A stretch of DNA of 64,000 nt from the NCBI GenBank assembly GCA_964468345.1, contig CAYXVZ010000022.1, positions 14,755 through 78,754 of the forward strand, given 5' to 3'. The position numbers were made by a program, and so were the translations under genes. The notes under the pieces were generated by a model. That model searched no databases, had not been told where the DNA came from, and saw only the letters and a list, made by a program, of their open reading frames with translations. How positions within the stretch are numbered: the stretch's first letter is position 1; each line of letters starts with the position of its first letter. The DNA is from DALYLB01 sp964468345 (GTDB taxonomy: Bacteria; Acidobacteriota; Blastocatellia; RBC074). Positions 8,634-17,637 of this stretch are shown here, piece after piece.

Positions 8634-8968
8634 AACAACGAAACAACCTTTGAATCAGCTGCAAATGAGGGGCTTTGGTAGATGTGAGAAAGACGCTTTT
8701 CTTGAGGGAGAGATTGGGATATTCAGGACCAAATACTAGGGATCTTTCGACCCGATTGCCAGTCTGCGTATATTTTTCATTTCTCATTTTGTAGCGGTCG
8801 TGGGATCGCTCGATCCCAAAAGCGCACACTTGGGGCGAGGCCGATTCGGGCGACAAAAGTTCAAGTTCTTTGTTTCGTACCTTTATTCGTTTGCAAGACG
8901 CGGGAGAGGCATGGCACGGCATTTCGCATGGAACATGGCAATTTTTCAATCAATCTCGTGGAGGAACT
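8634..8968. other. Gene-free divergent spacer
   Basis: The region between the divergently transcribed GT39-like gene and the ADOP permease should hold both promoters. It contains a small palindrome (GTGGGATCGCTCGATCCCA at 8800-8818) but no clear -35/-10 pair that I would stand behind, and no convincing small gene. Confidence 0.5.
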
Positions 8969-11410
8969 ATGCAGACGCTCTGGCAGGACATTCGCTTCGG
9001 CATACGCATGCTGCGCAAGAAACCCGGGTTCACGCTGGTCGCCGTATTGACGCTCACGCTGGGAATCGGCGCGAACACGGCCATCTTCAGCCTCGTCAAC
9101 GAGGTGTTTCTTCGTCCCCTGCCTGTCGAAAAGCCGCGGGAAATTGTGTCGCTCAATGCCGTGATGGGAAAAGGCGAGAACGTTTTTCCGACATTCTCGA
9201 TTCCGAATTACCGGGATCTTCGTGATCGCAATGATGTGATGACGGGGATGCTGGCGTATCGTATGGCGCCGATCAGCTTGAGTGACAATGGCGTGAACAC
9301 GAGAGCATGGGCGTATCTGGCGACAGGGAATTACTTCACCTTGCTGGGCGTGTCTGCGGCTGTGGGCCGTGTCTTTACGATGGAGGACGATCAGGCGCCG
9401 GGCGCGCATCCGGTCGTGGTGATTTCTCATGATACCTGGCAACAGCGTTTCGGCGCCGATCCAGGAATTATCGGCAAAAGCGTGCTCGTCAACGGGCACA
9501 ACTTCACGATCATCGGTGTGACGCCGGCGAAATTTTATGGAACCGAAATCGGTTACAAGGCTCACATGTGGTTTCCCTCGATGATGCTGGAGCAGATCGA
9601 AGGCCGGGATTATCTCAATGTTCGCGACACCTCGAATTTCTTTCTTCAGGGAAGGCTCAAACCCGGCGTGACGATGGCACAGGCAGAGGCCGCGTTGAAA
9701 AATATCGCAGGCCAGTTGTCCCGCGAATACCCCAAAGAAAATGAAGGCCTCTCGATTCTGCTGTCGCCGCCGGGGCTGTTCGGCGCCTTTATGCGCGGCC
9801 CGATTCTGGGTTTTGCCGGCGTATTGATGTCCGTGGTTGCGATGGTGTTGCTGCTGGCCTGCACGAATCTCGCCAACCTGTTGCTGGCGCACGCCACGGA
9901 ACGGCGAAAGGAAATCGCCATCCGGCTGGCTCTCGGCGCGCGTCGTTGGAATATCGTGCGGCAGTTGCTGACGGAAAATGTTCTGCTCTCGGTGCTGGGC
10001 GGCGGCTTCGGCCTGCTGCTGGCGTACTGGTTGATGGATGGCGTCGCGGCCTTCACGCCGCCGATCGACATTCCGCTCAAGGCTGATTTGAAAATCGACC
10101 CGCGCGTGTTGTTGTTCACGGGCGTCGTCTCCATCTTCACGGGTATTTTGTTCGGACTGCTGCCGGCATTGCAGACGACGCGACCCGAACTCGTTCCCGC
10201 GTTGAAGGATGAAACCAAGGTCGGGGCTTATCGGCGCTCGTACCTGCGGAACGGGTTGGTCGTTTTGCAGGTCGCTCTCTCGCTGGTGCTGCTGGTGTGC
10301 GCGGGCCTCGTTCTGCGCGGCTTACAGAACGCGCAGCGGATTCGCCCCGGAATGGTGACCCAGAATGCGCTGAGCGTTTCGTTCGATCTGGCACTGCAAG
10401 GATATGATGCCGCGCGCATTCAACGGTTCAAGGAGCGGATTCTCGCGCGAGCCCGTGCCTTGCCGGGTGTGCAGGCCGCGGGGCTCACGACCTTTGTTCC
10501 GTTGAGCCTCAATATGAATAACGAGTCCATCAGCATTGAAGGCCGCCCCAACGATCAGGGCGCAAATGCGCCGGTGTCTCTCGCTTCGCGGGCCACGCCC
10601 GGCCTGCTCGCCGCACTCGGCACGCGTCTATTAGACGGTCGAGACTTCACTGAAACGGAAATTGCCAATAATCAGCGCGTCGCCGTGGTTAATGAAACCT
10701 TCGCGCGCCGCTTCTGGCCGGGAGAATCCGCGCTGGGTAAGCGATTCAGCTTAAGCGGTGTCGAAGGTCCCTGGACCGAAATTATCGGTGTGGTCGAAGA
10801 CGGCAAGTACTTCAGCCTGAGCGAGGAACCGCGGCCGTTTTTCTTCGGCAATATGAATACGGCCACTGGAGACTATTTGTCGCTCATCGTGCGAACCTCT
10901 GGCGATCCCGCAGAGTTAATCCCCGCGCTGCGAAACGAATTTCAACAGCTCGATGCGAACCTGCCGCTCTATAGCGTCAAGACGATGACGGAGCATATGC
11001 AAACGCCTCTCTTTCCGGCTCGCCTGGCGGCGGGCCTGCTCGGCAGTTTCGGGCTGCTGGCGTTGCTGCTCGCCACGATCGGCATCTTCGGCGTGATGTC
11101 CTTTTCCGTCACGGCGCGCACGCGGGAGATCGGCATTCGCATGGCGCTCGGCGCCAGTGCCGGCAATGTGTTGAGAATGATCCTTGCACAGGGATTGACG
11201 TTGGTTTTTCTGGGAATGGGCATCGGATTGCTCGGCGCGTTCCTGCTCACCCGCTTCCTCAAAATGATGCTCTATGGCGTCAGCGCAACCGACGCGCTCA
11301 CCTTTAGCGGCATCTTCCTCGTCCTGCTCGTTGTTGCCATCGTCGCCTGTTTGATCCCCGCGCGACGGGCTGTGCGCGTCAATCCGACGATCGCGCTTCG
11401 GTACGAATAA
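8969..11410 (+). CDS. ADOP-type ABC transporter permease (MacB/FtsX)
   Basis: Large inner-membrane permease of the acidobacterial duplicated orphan permease type. The N-terminal signature MQTLWQDIRFGIRMLRKKPG is followed by a first transmembrane helix, then a periplasmic MacB-core domain (residues about 50-240). An FtsX domain follows (LANLLLAHATERRKEIAIRL near 310), then a second core domain (460-660) and a second FtsX domain ending in IPARRAVRVNPTIALRYE. Length 813 aa is typical. The start at 8969 has GTGGAGGAA just upstream; the upstream extension is not conserved. No ATPase gene lies next to it, hence 'orphan'. MacB relatives act as mechanotransmission components for export of lipids, peptides or drugs; the substrate here is unknown. 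Confidence 0.93.
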   Translation: MQTLWQDIRFGIRMLRKKPGFTLVAVLTLTLGIGANTAIFSLVNEVFLRPLPVEKPREIVSLNAVMGKGENVFPTFSIPNYRDLRDRNDVMTGMLAYRMAPISLSDNGVNTRAWAYLATGNYFTLLGVSAAVGRVFTMEDDQAPGAHPVVVISHDTWQQRFGADPGIIGKSVLVNGHNFTIIGVTPAKFYGTEIGYKAHMWFPSMMLEQIEGRDYLNVRDTSNFFLQGRLKPGVTMAQAEAALKNIAGQLSREYPKENEGLSILLSPPGLFGAFMRGPILGFAGVLMSVVAMVLLLACTNLANLLLAHATERRKEIAIRLALGARRWNIVRQLLTENVLLSVLGGGFGLLLAYWLMDGVAAFTPPIDIPLKADLKIDPRVLLFTGVVSIFTGILFGLLPALQTTRPELVPALKDETKVGAYRRSYLRNGLVVLQVALSLVLLVCAGLVLRGLQNAQRIRPGMVTQNALSVSFDLALQGYDAARIQRFKERILARARALPGVQAAGLTTFVPLSLNMNNESISIEGRPNDQGANAPVSLASRATPGLLAALGTRLLDGRDFTETEIANNQRVAVVNETFARRFWPGESALGKRFSLSGVEGPWTEIIGVVEDGKYFSLSEEPRPFFFGNMNTATGDYLSLIVRTSGDPAELIPALRNEFQQLDANLPLYSVKTMTEHMQTPLFPARLAAGLLGSFGLLALLLATIGIFGVMSFSVTARTREIGIRMALGASAGNVLRMILAQGLTLVFLGMGIGLLGAFLLTRFLKMMLYGVSATDALTFSGIFLVLLVVAIVACLIPARRAVRVNPTIALRYE

Positions 11411-11419
11411 GCGGTTCTT

Positions 11420-11500
11420 CGCCACGAATATGCACGAATGAAGAACACTCCAGGCTGGCTTCCCGCGTTGAGTGGTGTTGCTTCGTGAATATTCGTGGCG
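11420..11500. repeat. CGCCACGAATATGCACGAA inverted repeat
   Basis: Left arm 11420-11439 and right arm 11481-11500 (CTTCGTGAATATTCGTGGCG) are near-perfect reverse complements. It lies 9 bp after the ADOP stop codon. A related hairpin (GCCACGAATGCGCACGAAT) occurs at 36767-36848. It may act as a transcription end or be a small mobile repeat. Confidence 0.7.
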
Positions 11501-11702
11501 ATAAATCGGGCTTTTCGATACACGGCAATGAAATTTGTCCAGGTCCGGGTTCTTAAAGGAAATTATTTTTAGAATCTATATCCGGGGATTGTTTTTCAAT
11601 ACCCGCCTCAGCATAATCACGCCAACAGGTATCGTCTTATCCCCCTCAATACCAAAGGTACCCAGGTTTCGTACCTTTTTCTCACTTCGGAAAGGAAAAA
11701 CG

Positions 11703-11984
11703 ATGACTCTCCATCGCAAGGCGACGTTCTGGCGCTGTGTCGCATTTCTGCTTCTGGGACTGATGATCGTGCCGGCTGCAAGTCCGGCCATGGCCAGGGA
11801 TAAGGGCCGAAATAATCGCGGGAAATTTGAACGCAAGGCCGATAAATTCATCAACGGGCACGATGCGCGAGATGGACGTTTTGACGGCCGCGGTCCGCGC
11901 AGAAACCGCAATTGGGATGATTGCAATTCATGCGATGACGATGATTTCGGACGCCGCCGCGGCGGACGTTCGCGCCGCCGCTAA
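11703..11984 (+). CDS. Small secreted protein with Arg/Asp-rich tail
   Basis: A 93-aa protein, not assigned to a family. The start at 11703 follows GGAAAGGA and opens a clear signal peptide: basic MTLHRK, hydrophobic core CVAFLLLGLMIVPAA, and a likely cleavage after PAMA near residue 34. The mature part of about 60 residues is highly charged and low in complexity, with basic segments, a DDCNSCDDDD stretch containing two cysteines, and an RRRGGRSRRR end. Such a mature chain may bind polyanions, metals or the cell surface, but this is inference. A strong symmetric terminator follows 17 bp downstream. Confidence 0.65.
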   Translation: MTLHRKATFWRCVAFLLLGLMIVPAASPAMARDKGRNNRGKFERKADKFINGHDARDGRFDGRGPRRNRNWDDCNSCDDDDFGRRRGGRSRRR

Positions 11985-12000
11985 GGTGGGCTCTATGCAG

Positions 12001-12064
12001 AAAAATTGAGGTCAGAAAAATACTCTCAACCTATAAGAGTAATTTTTCTGACCTTAATTTTTTT
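12001..12064. terminator. Bidirectional intrinsic terminator
   Basis: A long hairpin with arms AATTGAGGTCAGAAAAATAC and its near-perfect complement, with an A-rich left edge and a T-rich right edge. It lies between the convergent small secreted gene and the Uma2 gene and can serve both. Confidence 0.85.
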
Positions 12065-12074
12065 GTAGATGCTG

Positions 12075-12668
12075 TTACGACTCTTCTGCAGGATTTTCCG
12101 GGAAGCTCACCTCTTCGTACACTTCATCCAGCGATAACATATAAGGCCCGTTCGGAAGCGATTCCAGCGGGATCGCATCCGCCCCGCCCACGATCATGCT
12201 CTGCCATTTTCCTTCGCCGTCTTTTCGATGAACTTCAACCTTGCGCTGGCTTTGATGAACGATCAGGTATTCCTGCACCGAATCGAGTTTGCCGTAGGCG
12301 ATCATCTTTTCCCGTCGATCGATCTGTGCGGTTGAAGGCGAAAGCACCTCCACGATCAAAAAGGGACGGCTTTTGAAAACGCTTGCGGACACAAAGGGCT
12401 CGCACGTCGCCATGATATCCGGATAATAAAAAGCATCGGTCGCTTCAATGCGCGCCTTCATATCGAAGATGAAGACGCGACAGCCGGTGCCTCGTAACTT
12501 GGCGCGCAAAATAGTGGCAATATTCAGTGCGATAACATTATGCGCTTCGGTTGCGCCGGCCATGGCGAAGATCTGTCCGGCGACATATTCGTGCCGGATG
12601 GCGCTGTCTTGTTCCATCTCCAGGTACTCTTCGACGGAGAGGCGTTCCCATTTTGCAGGATAAGTCAT
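12075..12668 (-). CDS. Uma2-family putative endonuclease
   Basis: Protein of about 197 aa in the Uma2 family (DUF820), a PD-(D/E)XK nuclease-fold group of unknown biological role, abundant in cyanobacteria, Acidobacteria and Planctomycetes. Visible motifs: LSVEEYLEMEQ, RHEYVAGQIFAMAG, then the core FYYPDIMATC with its acidic residue, PFLIVEVLSPSTAQIDRREK (the E-V-L-S-x-S-T pattern), and KLDSVQEYLIVHQSQRKVEV. The ATG at 12668 is chosen because GAGGAGG lies about 7 nt upstream; an upstream ATG at 12686 lacks that support. A second Uma2 gene lies at 62612-63223. Confidence 0.88.
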   Translation of the reverse strand: MTYPAKWERLSVEEYLEMEQDSAIRHEYVAGQIFAMAGATEAHNVIALNIATILRAKLRGTGCRVFIFDMKARIEATDAFYYPDIMATCEPFVSASVFKSRPFLIVEVLSPSTAQIDRREKMIAYGKLDSVQEYLIVHQSQRKVEVHRKDGEGKWQSMIVGGADAIPLESLPNGPYMLSLDEVYEEVSFPENPAEES

Positions 12669-12770
12669 TTCGGGCCTCCTCTGCATTATGACATGCTGGC
12701 TCGGATACCAACCGGAAGATAATTCGCGTATAGTGCCCCGGTCAAGTTACACAATAAGCGGGAGCAAGCC

Positions 12771-13820
12771 ATGGCACACAAGTTACAGGTAGGCATCAAT
12801 TATCCCTGGCTCGATTACGGCTGGGACTTCGGCGATCCGCCCGCGGCGTGGGTGGGGCCGCAGTATGCGGCTGAGTGGCGAGAGAAAAAGCGGCGGCAGA
12901 TCGCGGAGGATTTTCGCCGTTTTGCTACGATGGGACTGGTGGCGGTTCGATGGTTCGTGCTCTGCGATGGCCTGAGTTACGGCACGGGCAATGAAGCACC
13001 CAAAGAGCAAGGCGGAAAATGGACCTTCGATCCGCTGCCGCGCGATCATCCTTTTCATCGGCAACTGCTGGAAGATTTCGAATACGTGCTGAAGGTTTGC
13101 GCTGAAACGGGAATCAAATTTGTGCCTTCGCTGCTCGACTTTCACTGGTGTCATATCGGATCCGTGGCCGATGCGGCGAGCGGCATCGTCAAGGGCGGAC
13201 GCTATGAAGTATTGCTCGACAAAGCGAAAAGCGAAGCCTTTTTCGACGCCGTGCTCGAACCATTGCTCGACGTTTCCGTCAAGTACCGCGATTCGATTTA
13301 CGCCTGGGAATTGTTCAATGAACCGGAGTGGATTGTGGACACGAGAGGATGGTTGAAAGTCCTGACCAGCCAGAATCGAACGATCCCATTGGCCGATATG
13401 CGGGGCTTTCTGTCGGCGGGATTGCGGCGCATCAACGCGCGGGATGCGTTTCCTTCCAGCGTGGGCTTTGCGCACTGGGACGCCATCGGCGAATGGAACG
13501 CCGCGGAACTCGGTGTCACGTTGCATCAGTTTCATTATTACGCGCCCGACTTGCGTCGCATTCCAGGGCATCATTATCCGCCGGAAAATCAATGCTTCAT
13601 CGGAGAGTTTGCGACCAAATATCATCGCGGCTGGCCGGAAATGGCCAAAGGAGACCTGGCGCGAACGATCACGGCGCGATTGAAATTGCTCGAGGAGAAG
13701 GGATATCCCGCGGCATTTTTGTGGTCGGCGCGGGCGCAGGATGAAGCGACCACATGGACGAGCGCGGATCAGGAAGAGACGGTGGCCTTTATCGAATTAG
13801 CGGGCAGCGACGTTGCCTGA
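12771..13820 (+). CDS. Cellulase-like glycoside hydrolase (GH5-type TIM barrel)
   Basis: A 349-aa TIM-barrel protein resembling clan GH-A hydrolases. The acid/base motif is visible as AWELFNEPEWIV (NEP, residue about 183), and a candidate nucleophile as CFIGEFATKYH (residue about 273), giving the two-glutamate arrangement of GH5. KFVPSLLDFHW near 125 and VTLHQFHYYAPD near 248 are barrel strands. No signal peptide is seen, so it is predicted to be cytoplasmic and may act on an oligosaccharide. SD-like GGGAGC precedes the ATG. The last 24 bp overlap the tail of the convergent mannitol-1-phosphate dehydrogenase gene. Confidence 0.75.
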   Translation: MAHKLQVGINYPWLDYGWDFGDPPAAWVGPQYAAEWREKKRRQIAEDFRRFATMGLVAVRWFVLCDGLSYGTGNEAPKEQGGKWTFDPLPRDHPFHRQLLEDFEYVLKVCAETGIKFVPSLLDFHWCHIGSVADAASGIVKGGRYEVLLDKAKSEAFFDAVLEPLLDVSVKYRDSIYAWELFNEPEWIVDTRGWLKVLTSQNRTIPLADMRGFLSAGLRRINARDAFPSSVGFAHWDAIGEWNAAELGVTLHQFHYYAPDLRRIPGHHYPPENQCFIGEFATKYHRGWPEMAKGDLARTITARLKLLEEKGYPAAFLWSARAQDEATTWTSADQEETVAFIELAGSDVA

Positions 13821-14954
13821 ATTGTGAATTTCTTCGCGAATCAGTTTCGACACCGGATTCCAGGGGCGCAGTTGCGAGATAAAATCGAGGACGTGTTCGG
13901 CGCCCCGGCTGCGAAAAAGTTTCTGCACCTCCGCCGATTGCGGATCGCCTTCCTGCCAGAAATTCAGCGCCGCCGCGCACCCTTGAATCAGATAGGTCGG
14001 CTCGATGCCGTACCGATACGCCAGCTTTGCCGGGCCGATGAGGCGGTCTTCCGCCTGCAGTTTGCGAATCGGATCGCGCCCGACGCGCGCAATCGTATCC
14101 ATCAGCGCGGCGTTCGAAAAACTCGCCAGAATATCCGAGATCAGATTGCCGTAATGCAGCGTGCGTCCGTGTTTGCTCTGCAGCGCGCGCTGCGCTTCGA
14201 GCATCGCTCCCACGACGGCGCGGTTGATGCCGTCGTCGGCCATGGCTTCGTGAATGTATTTGTACCCGCGTTGATGCCCGAGATAGGCGCAGACGGCATG
14301 ACCGCAGTTTAGAATATAAAGCTTCTCTTCAATGCAGGCGGGGAAGTTATCGAGTCCCTTGAATGGCGGCAGGATGTCGAACTCGCCCTTGGTTTGCAGC
14401 ATATCCAGCAGCACATCGCCCATCGCATCGGCCGTGATTACCTGTCTCCCGGTCGGATCGGCCTCCTGGCCCGATACGATGCGATCAGAGATCGCGGCAT
14501 TGAATCCCACGCGATCCTGCACGCCCTGCGCGAATTGAAAGGGAATATGGGCGAAGATCAGCCGCTCGATCTGGGATCCGGCGTTCTTGAGATTCTCGCA
14601 GCAAAAGACATCGAGCGGCCGTTTCACGCCGGACTTGACGCGATGCAAAATGGCATCGGCCAGCAACATCGAAATTTCAGGCAGATTGTCGGGCCGGACC
14701 GAGGTGTAGATTTGATCGGCATGAAGCACCTCGAGCGCGAAGGGTTCCCCTTCCATCAGGACGGCGCGGACGCCGCGCACTTCAATGGTCGTTTCGACCG
14801 CCCCTTTGGTGGTGACATCATATCCGTGCCGGTTGATCGACTGGACGATTTCCTCCCGCCGCGCCGCCAGGACCACTTCATGTCCCTGCATCGCCAGCGC
14901 CACGCCCAGCGCTCCCAAACCGACCCGTCCTGCTCCGATGATGATTACTCGCAA
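13797..14954 (-). CDS. Mannitol-1-phosphate 5-dehydrogenase-like protein
   Basis: Predicted NAD-dependent polyol-phosphate dehydrogenase interconverting mannitol 1-phosphate and fructose 6-phosphate or a close analogue. The N-terminus MRVIIIGAGRVGLGALGVAL is the dinucleotide-binding motif. KLYILNCGHAVCAYLG near residue 205 is the K-x4-N-x2-H catalytic signature of the long-chain mannitol dehydrogenase family. The C-terminal helical domain includes RVGRDPIRKL and ERLIGPAKL-like text (EDRLIGPAKLAYRYG). Length 385 aa is normal. No PTS or mtlA gene is nearby, so it may serve a compatible-solute or another polyol pathway. Confidence 0.85.
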   Translation of the reverse strand: MRVIIIGAGRVGLGALGVALAMQGHEVVLAARREEIVQSINRHGYDVTTKGAVETTIEVRGVRAVLMEGEPFALEVLHADQIYTSVRPDNLPEISMLLADAILHRVKSGVKRPLDVFCCENLKNAGSQIERLIFAHIPFQFAQGVQDRVGFNAAISDRIVSGQEADPTGRQVITADAMGDVLLDMLQTKGEFDILPPFKGLDNFPACIEEKLYILNCGHAVCAYLGHQRGYKYIHEAMADDGINRAVVGAMLEAQRALQSKHGRTLHYGNLISDILASFSNAALMDTIARVGRDPIRKLQAEDRLIGPAKLAYRYGIEPTYLIQGCAAALNFWQEGDPQSAEVQKLFRSRGAEHVLDFISQLRPWNPVSKLIREEIHNSGNVAAR

Positions 14955-14974
14955 TGCTCTTGTTCCTATGTATA

Positions 14975-15160
14975 GTCTCGGGAAGTCTGGAAAAGTCTAG
15001 AGAAGTCTGGAGAAGTCTAGAGAAGTCTGGAGAAGTCTGGAAAAGTCTAGAGAAGTCACTCTTGCCAGATAAATTCATCTCTCCGAGTGAGAGACTTTTC
15101 TAGACTTCACCGGACATTTCAAGACTTTTCCAGACTTCTCCAGACTTCCCCAGACTTCTT
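14975..15160. repeat. Array of AAGTCTNGAG 10-bp units in opposed arms
   Basis: Left arm 14975-15058 has about eight units of a 10-bp motif reading AAGTCTGGAG / AAGTCTAGAG. Right arm 15092-15160 has the complement (GACTTCTCCA type), so the RNA can fold into a long hairpin. The right arm ends at the stop codon of the minus-strand FHA-TPR gene. The same design occurs at 38621-38901 and 46486-46640. Confidence 0.85.
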
Positions 15161-17410
15161 TTACCTCAACAGCGCTTCCACCTTCGCCAGCAATTCCTCA
15201 AACACGAGGTTTCGCTTGCTCAGGAAGTCATCCGCGCCTGATTGCAGGGCCTCGATTTTGTCTTCGAGGCCTTGCCGGCCGCCGAGCAGGACGACCGGCG
15301 TATCGCGTTTGTTTTTGCGCAACTCGCGGCAGATATCGAAGCCGGACTTGAATTCCAACAGCGCATCGAGAATCAGCAAGTGATAGCCGGACTGTTGGGT
15401 TTTCATCGCGGAATCGACGGCCTCGCGGCCATTCATTGCGCGCTCGACCAGATAGTTTTCGACTTCGAGGCCGCGTTTGAGCACCGTGGCCAGTTCGTCG
15501 TTTGAGACGGCGATCAGGATGCGGTGAACCGGGGGCAGCATCGCGGTCGGCAGACTTCCGGTCATGCCGAGATGGGCCATCGAAAGCTGCGCCGTTCCGC
15601 CCACGGCTGTCAGCGTCGTCGTCATCGCGGCCGATACATTCGAAAGGGTGGGCGTTTGCAGGCGGGCCTCCACCCGCCGCAATTCCACCATGGCGCCGAG
15701 CTTGGCGAACATGCGCGACGCTTCTTCGAGATGCGCGCGGGCTGACTCGGGGCGGTTTTGCATCAAGCGCAATGAGCCGATAGTTGCCTGGCATACGGCC
15801 GTGCGAAAGGGATCGCCTATGGTCTGAAAGATAGAAAGGCTCTGGCCGAAAAAGCGGTTGGCTTCGTTGAGTTGGCCGGCTTTTGCATGGATCGATCCAT
15901 GCGTATACAGCGCGCGCGCCATGAGATTCAACGCGGGATCGAGCGTCGTCGCGGCCTCGGCGTGATTGAGTTCTTCTCTCGCTTTTTCCACATCGTCGGC
16001 ATCGAGATAGGCCAGCGCGAGTTCGAGGCCCAGCAGGACCTGCTCTTCGATCGCGCGATTCTGCCGCGCCGAGGTCAGTCCTCGCTCAAAGGATTCGATC
16101 GCCGCGGCGGGCTGGTGGCGTGCCTGCAGAATCCGCCCGCGAATGCGATAGGTGCGGGCGTATTCGATCGGGCCGAGCCGTTCAAGCGCCAGTTCGATAT
16201 TTTGTTCGGCGGCGTTCACATCGCCATAAAGCAGTTTCAATTCGGCGAGATCGGTCAGGGCCAGGGCTTCCGCCTTCGAAAGCCGATGTTCCCTGGCAAG
16301 GCGCAGCCGATCCGCGGCGAGTTTTTCGGCCGCGGCCCAGGAGCCCTGCCGCGCCAGGACGCGGGAAAAGTTGTTATAGGCTTTGAGCAAGAGGCGAGGA
16401 TTGCCGAGCTTTTCGATCTGCTGGATTGCGTTCTGATAGGCGGTGACGGCTTCTTTCAGATTGGCTTCGGTATAAACGATCAGCGCCTGCTGCAACTGCA
16501 CTCGAACGCGAAGCAGATCGTCGCTGGTTTCTTCGGCCATGCGGGCGGCGCGGCTCCAGTTATAACGAGCGCCCTCGAAATCGCCTTCTTTCCAGTCGAC
16601 TTTGCCGACCAGATAGTGCGTTTCGGCCCGAAGCTTCATATTGCCGGCGCGGCGCGCACAGAGCATGGCGCGATTTAGATGATCGCGCGCGGCCAATAAA
16701 TTTCCGGTGCTGATCATCGCGCGGCCCAGAGCCGAATGGGTCCCCGACAGCCCCGTGTCGTCGCCTTTGCCGCTGGATGCCTGCGCGAAAAAATTGAGCG
16801 CCCGCTGCAACGCATCGGTGGCCAACTCCAAATTTTTTCGTTCCAGATAAACCCGGCCGACAGCGAGCAGCACGCTCGCGCGAAATTCGACCGGCAGCGA
16901 AACGAGGACCGTCGTGTCGTTGTACTTGCCGAGAATCTCCGCCGCCTGGTCGTAATCGCCCTTGTTCAAATGGGCTTCCGCCAGGACCATTCGCAGATTG
17001 GCTTCTTCGCAAACATCGTTCTGGGGAATACTCAGGCGGCCGGTGAGGGAATGAATCAGGCTTTCGTGGTTTCGCTGCGGCGGTTGGATGGCGATCTCGC
17101 CGGACTCTTCTTCGATCAATCGAAACGCGACTTCCGGGCCGTTTGCGCCAAACCGAACAAGGTCTCCATCGGTCAGCATCTGCTCGGAAACGCGCGTGCC
17201 GTTCACATAACACCCGTTGGTCGATCCCAGATCGCGTAACAGGTAATCAGTGCCCACACGAATGATTTCCGCATGAGATCGGGACACAACAGTAGCGGGG
17301 ATGGGTAGGGAATTCTCCGTGCCTCGGCCGATTGTGAAACGGGGGGAGTCGAGTGGGAGAATGCGGGCATCACCGGTTGTGTTGATGTGAATCTCTCCGC
17401 GCACGCTCAT
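15161..17410 (-). CDS. FHA - TPR - response-regulator receiver protein
   Basis: A 749-aa cytoplasmic protein combining three signalling modules. Residues about 10-98 form an FHA phosphothreonine-binding domain (FTIGRGTENSL, VVSRSHAEII, LRDLGSTNGCYVNG). Residues about 115-590 are TPR-like helical repeats (many ALxxLGRVYLERKNLELATDA-type units). Residues about 632-749 are a receiver domain: ILIAVSNDELATV, LLILDALLEF with the predicted phosphoacceptor Asp, and DFLSKRNLV with the conserved Lys. One acidic-pocket residue is Asn. There is no output domain, so it is likely an adaptor. The start ATG 17410 has GTGGAGC upstream and starts the FHA fold; upstream sequence is open to 17611 but not domain-like. 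It is divergent from the ATP-grasp operon. Confidence 0.85.
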   Translation of the reverse strand: MSVRGEIHINTTGDARILPLDSPRFTIGRGTENSLPIPATVVSRSHAEIIRVGTDYLLRDLGSTNGCYVNGTRVSEQMLTDGDLVRFGANGPEVAFRLIEEESGEIAIQPPQRNHESLIHSLTGRLSIPQNDVCEEANLRMVLAEAHLNKGDYDQAAEILGKYNDTTVLVSLPVEFRASVLLAVGRVYLERKNLELATDALQRALNFFAQASSGKGDDTGLSGTHSALGRAMISTGNLLAARDHLNRAMLCARRAGNMKLRAETHYLVGKVDWKEGDFEGARYNWSRAARMAEETSDDLLRVRVQLQQALIVYTEANLKEAVTAYQNAIQQIEKLGNPRLLLKAYNNFSRVLARQGSWAAAEKLAADRLRLAREHRLSKAEALALTDLAELKLLYGDVNAAEQNIELALERLGPIEYARTYRIRGRILQARHQPAAAIESFERGLTSARQNRAIEEQVLLGLELALAYLDADDVEKAREELNHAEAATTLDPALNLMARALYTHGSIHAKAGQLNEANRFFGQSLSIFQTIGDPFRTAVCQATIGSLRLMQNRPESARAHLEEASRMFAKLGAMVELRRVEARLQTPTLSNVSAAMTTTLTAVGGTAQLSMAHLGMTGSLPTAMLPPVHRILIAVSNDELATVLKRGLEVENYLVERAMNGREAVDSAMKTQQSGYHLLILDALLEFKSGFDICRELRKNKRDTPVVLLGGRQGLEDKIEALQSGADDFLSKRNLVFEELLAKVEALLR

Positions 17411-17603
17411 CAAATTAGCTCCACAAATAACATAAACACCGGCGCAGTATAGCACCGCTTGCAAAATCCGTGTACCTCTTAAAGTGAAGGTTCTAATCTT
17501 TCGAGGATGGTTACCCGGGGTTCGTTGCCCGCGGCGCGTGTGGAATCCTCGCCGATCCGGCCGATGAACGGCGCCCGCCCGGATGCCCTTCGGATAATTT
17601 TTC

Positions 17604-17631
17604 TTGACCACTTCAATCGGGGGACTATAAT
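17604..17631 (+). promoter_or_regulatory. Sigma-70-type promoter of the ATP-grasp operon
   Basis: TTGACC at 17604-17609 and TATAAT at 17626-17631, separated by 16 bp, nearly match the housekeeping consensus. Transcription would start near 17638, leaving a leader of about 159 nt before the first ATP-grasp gene. Confidence 0.75.
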
Positions 17632-17637
17632 CATCGG

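Noticed and set aside
8800..8818. Operator palindrome upstream of the ADOP permease
   Set aside because: GTGGGATCGCTCGATCCCA is a short imperfect palindrome that can occur by chance; no second copy was seen.
14975..15160. CRISPR array
   Set aside because: The units are 10 bp and contiguous, with no unique spacers of constant length, and no cas genes are nearby.
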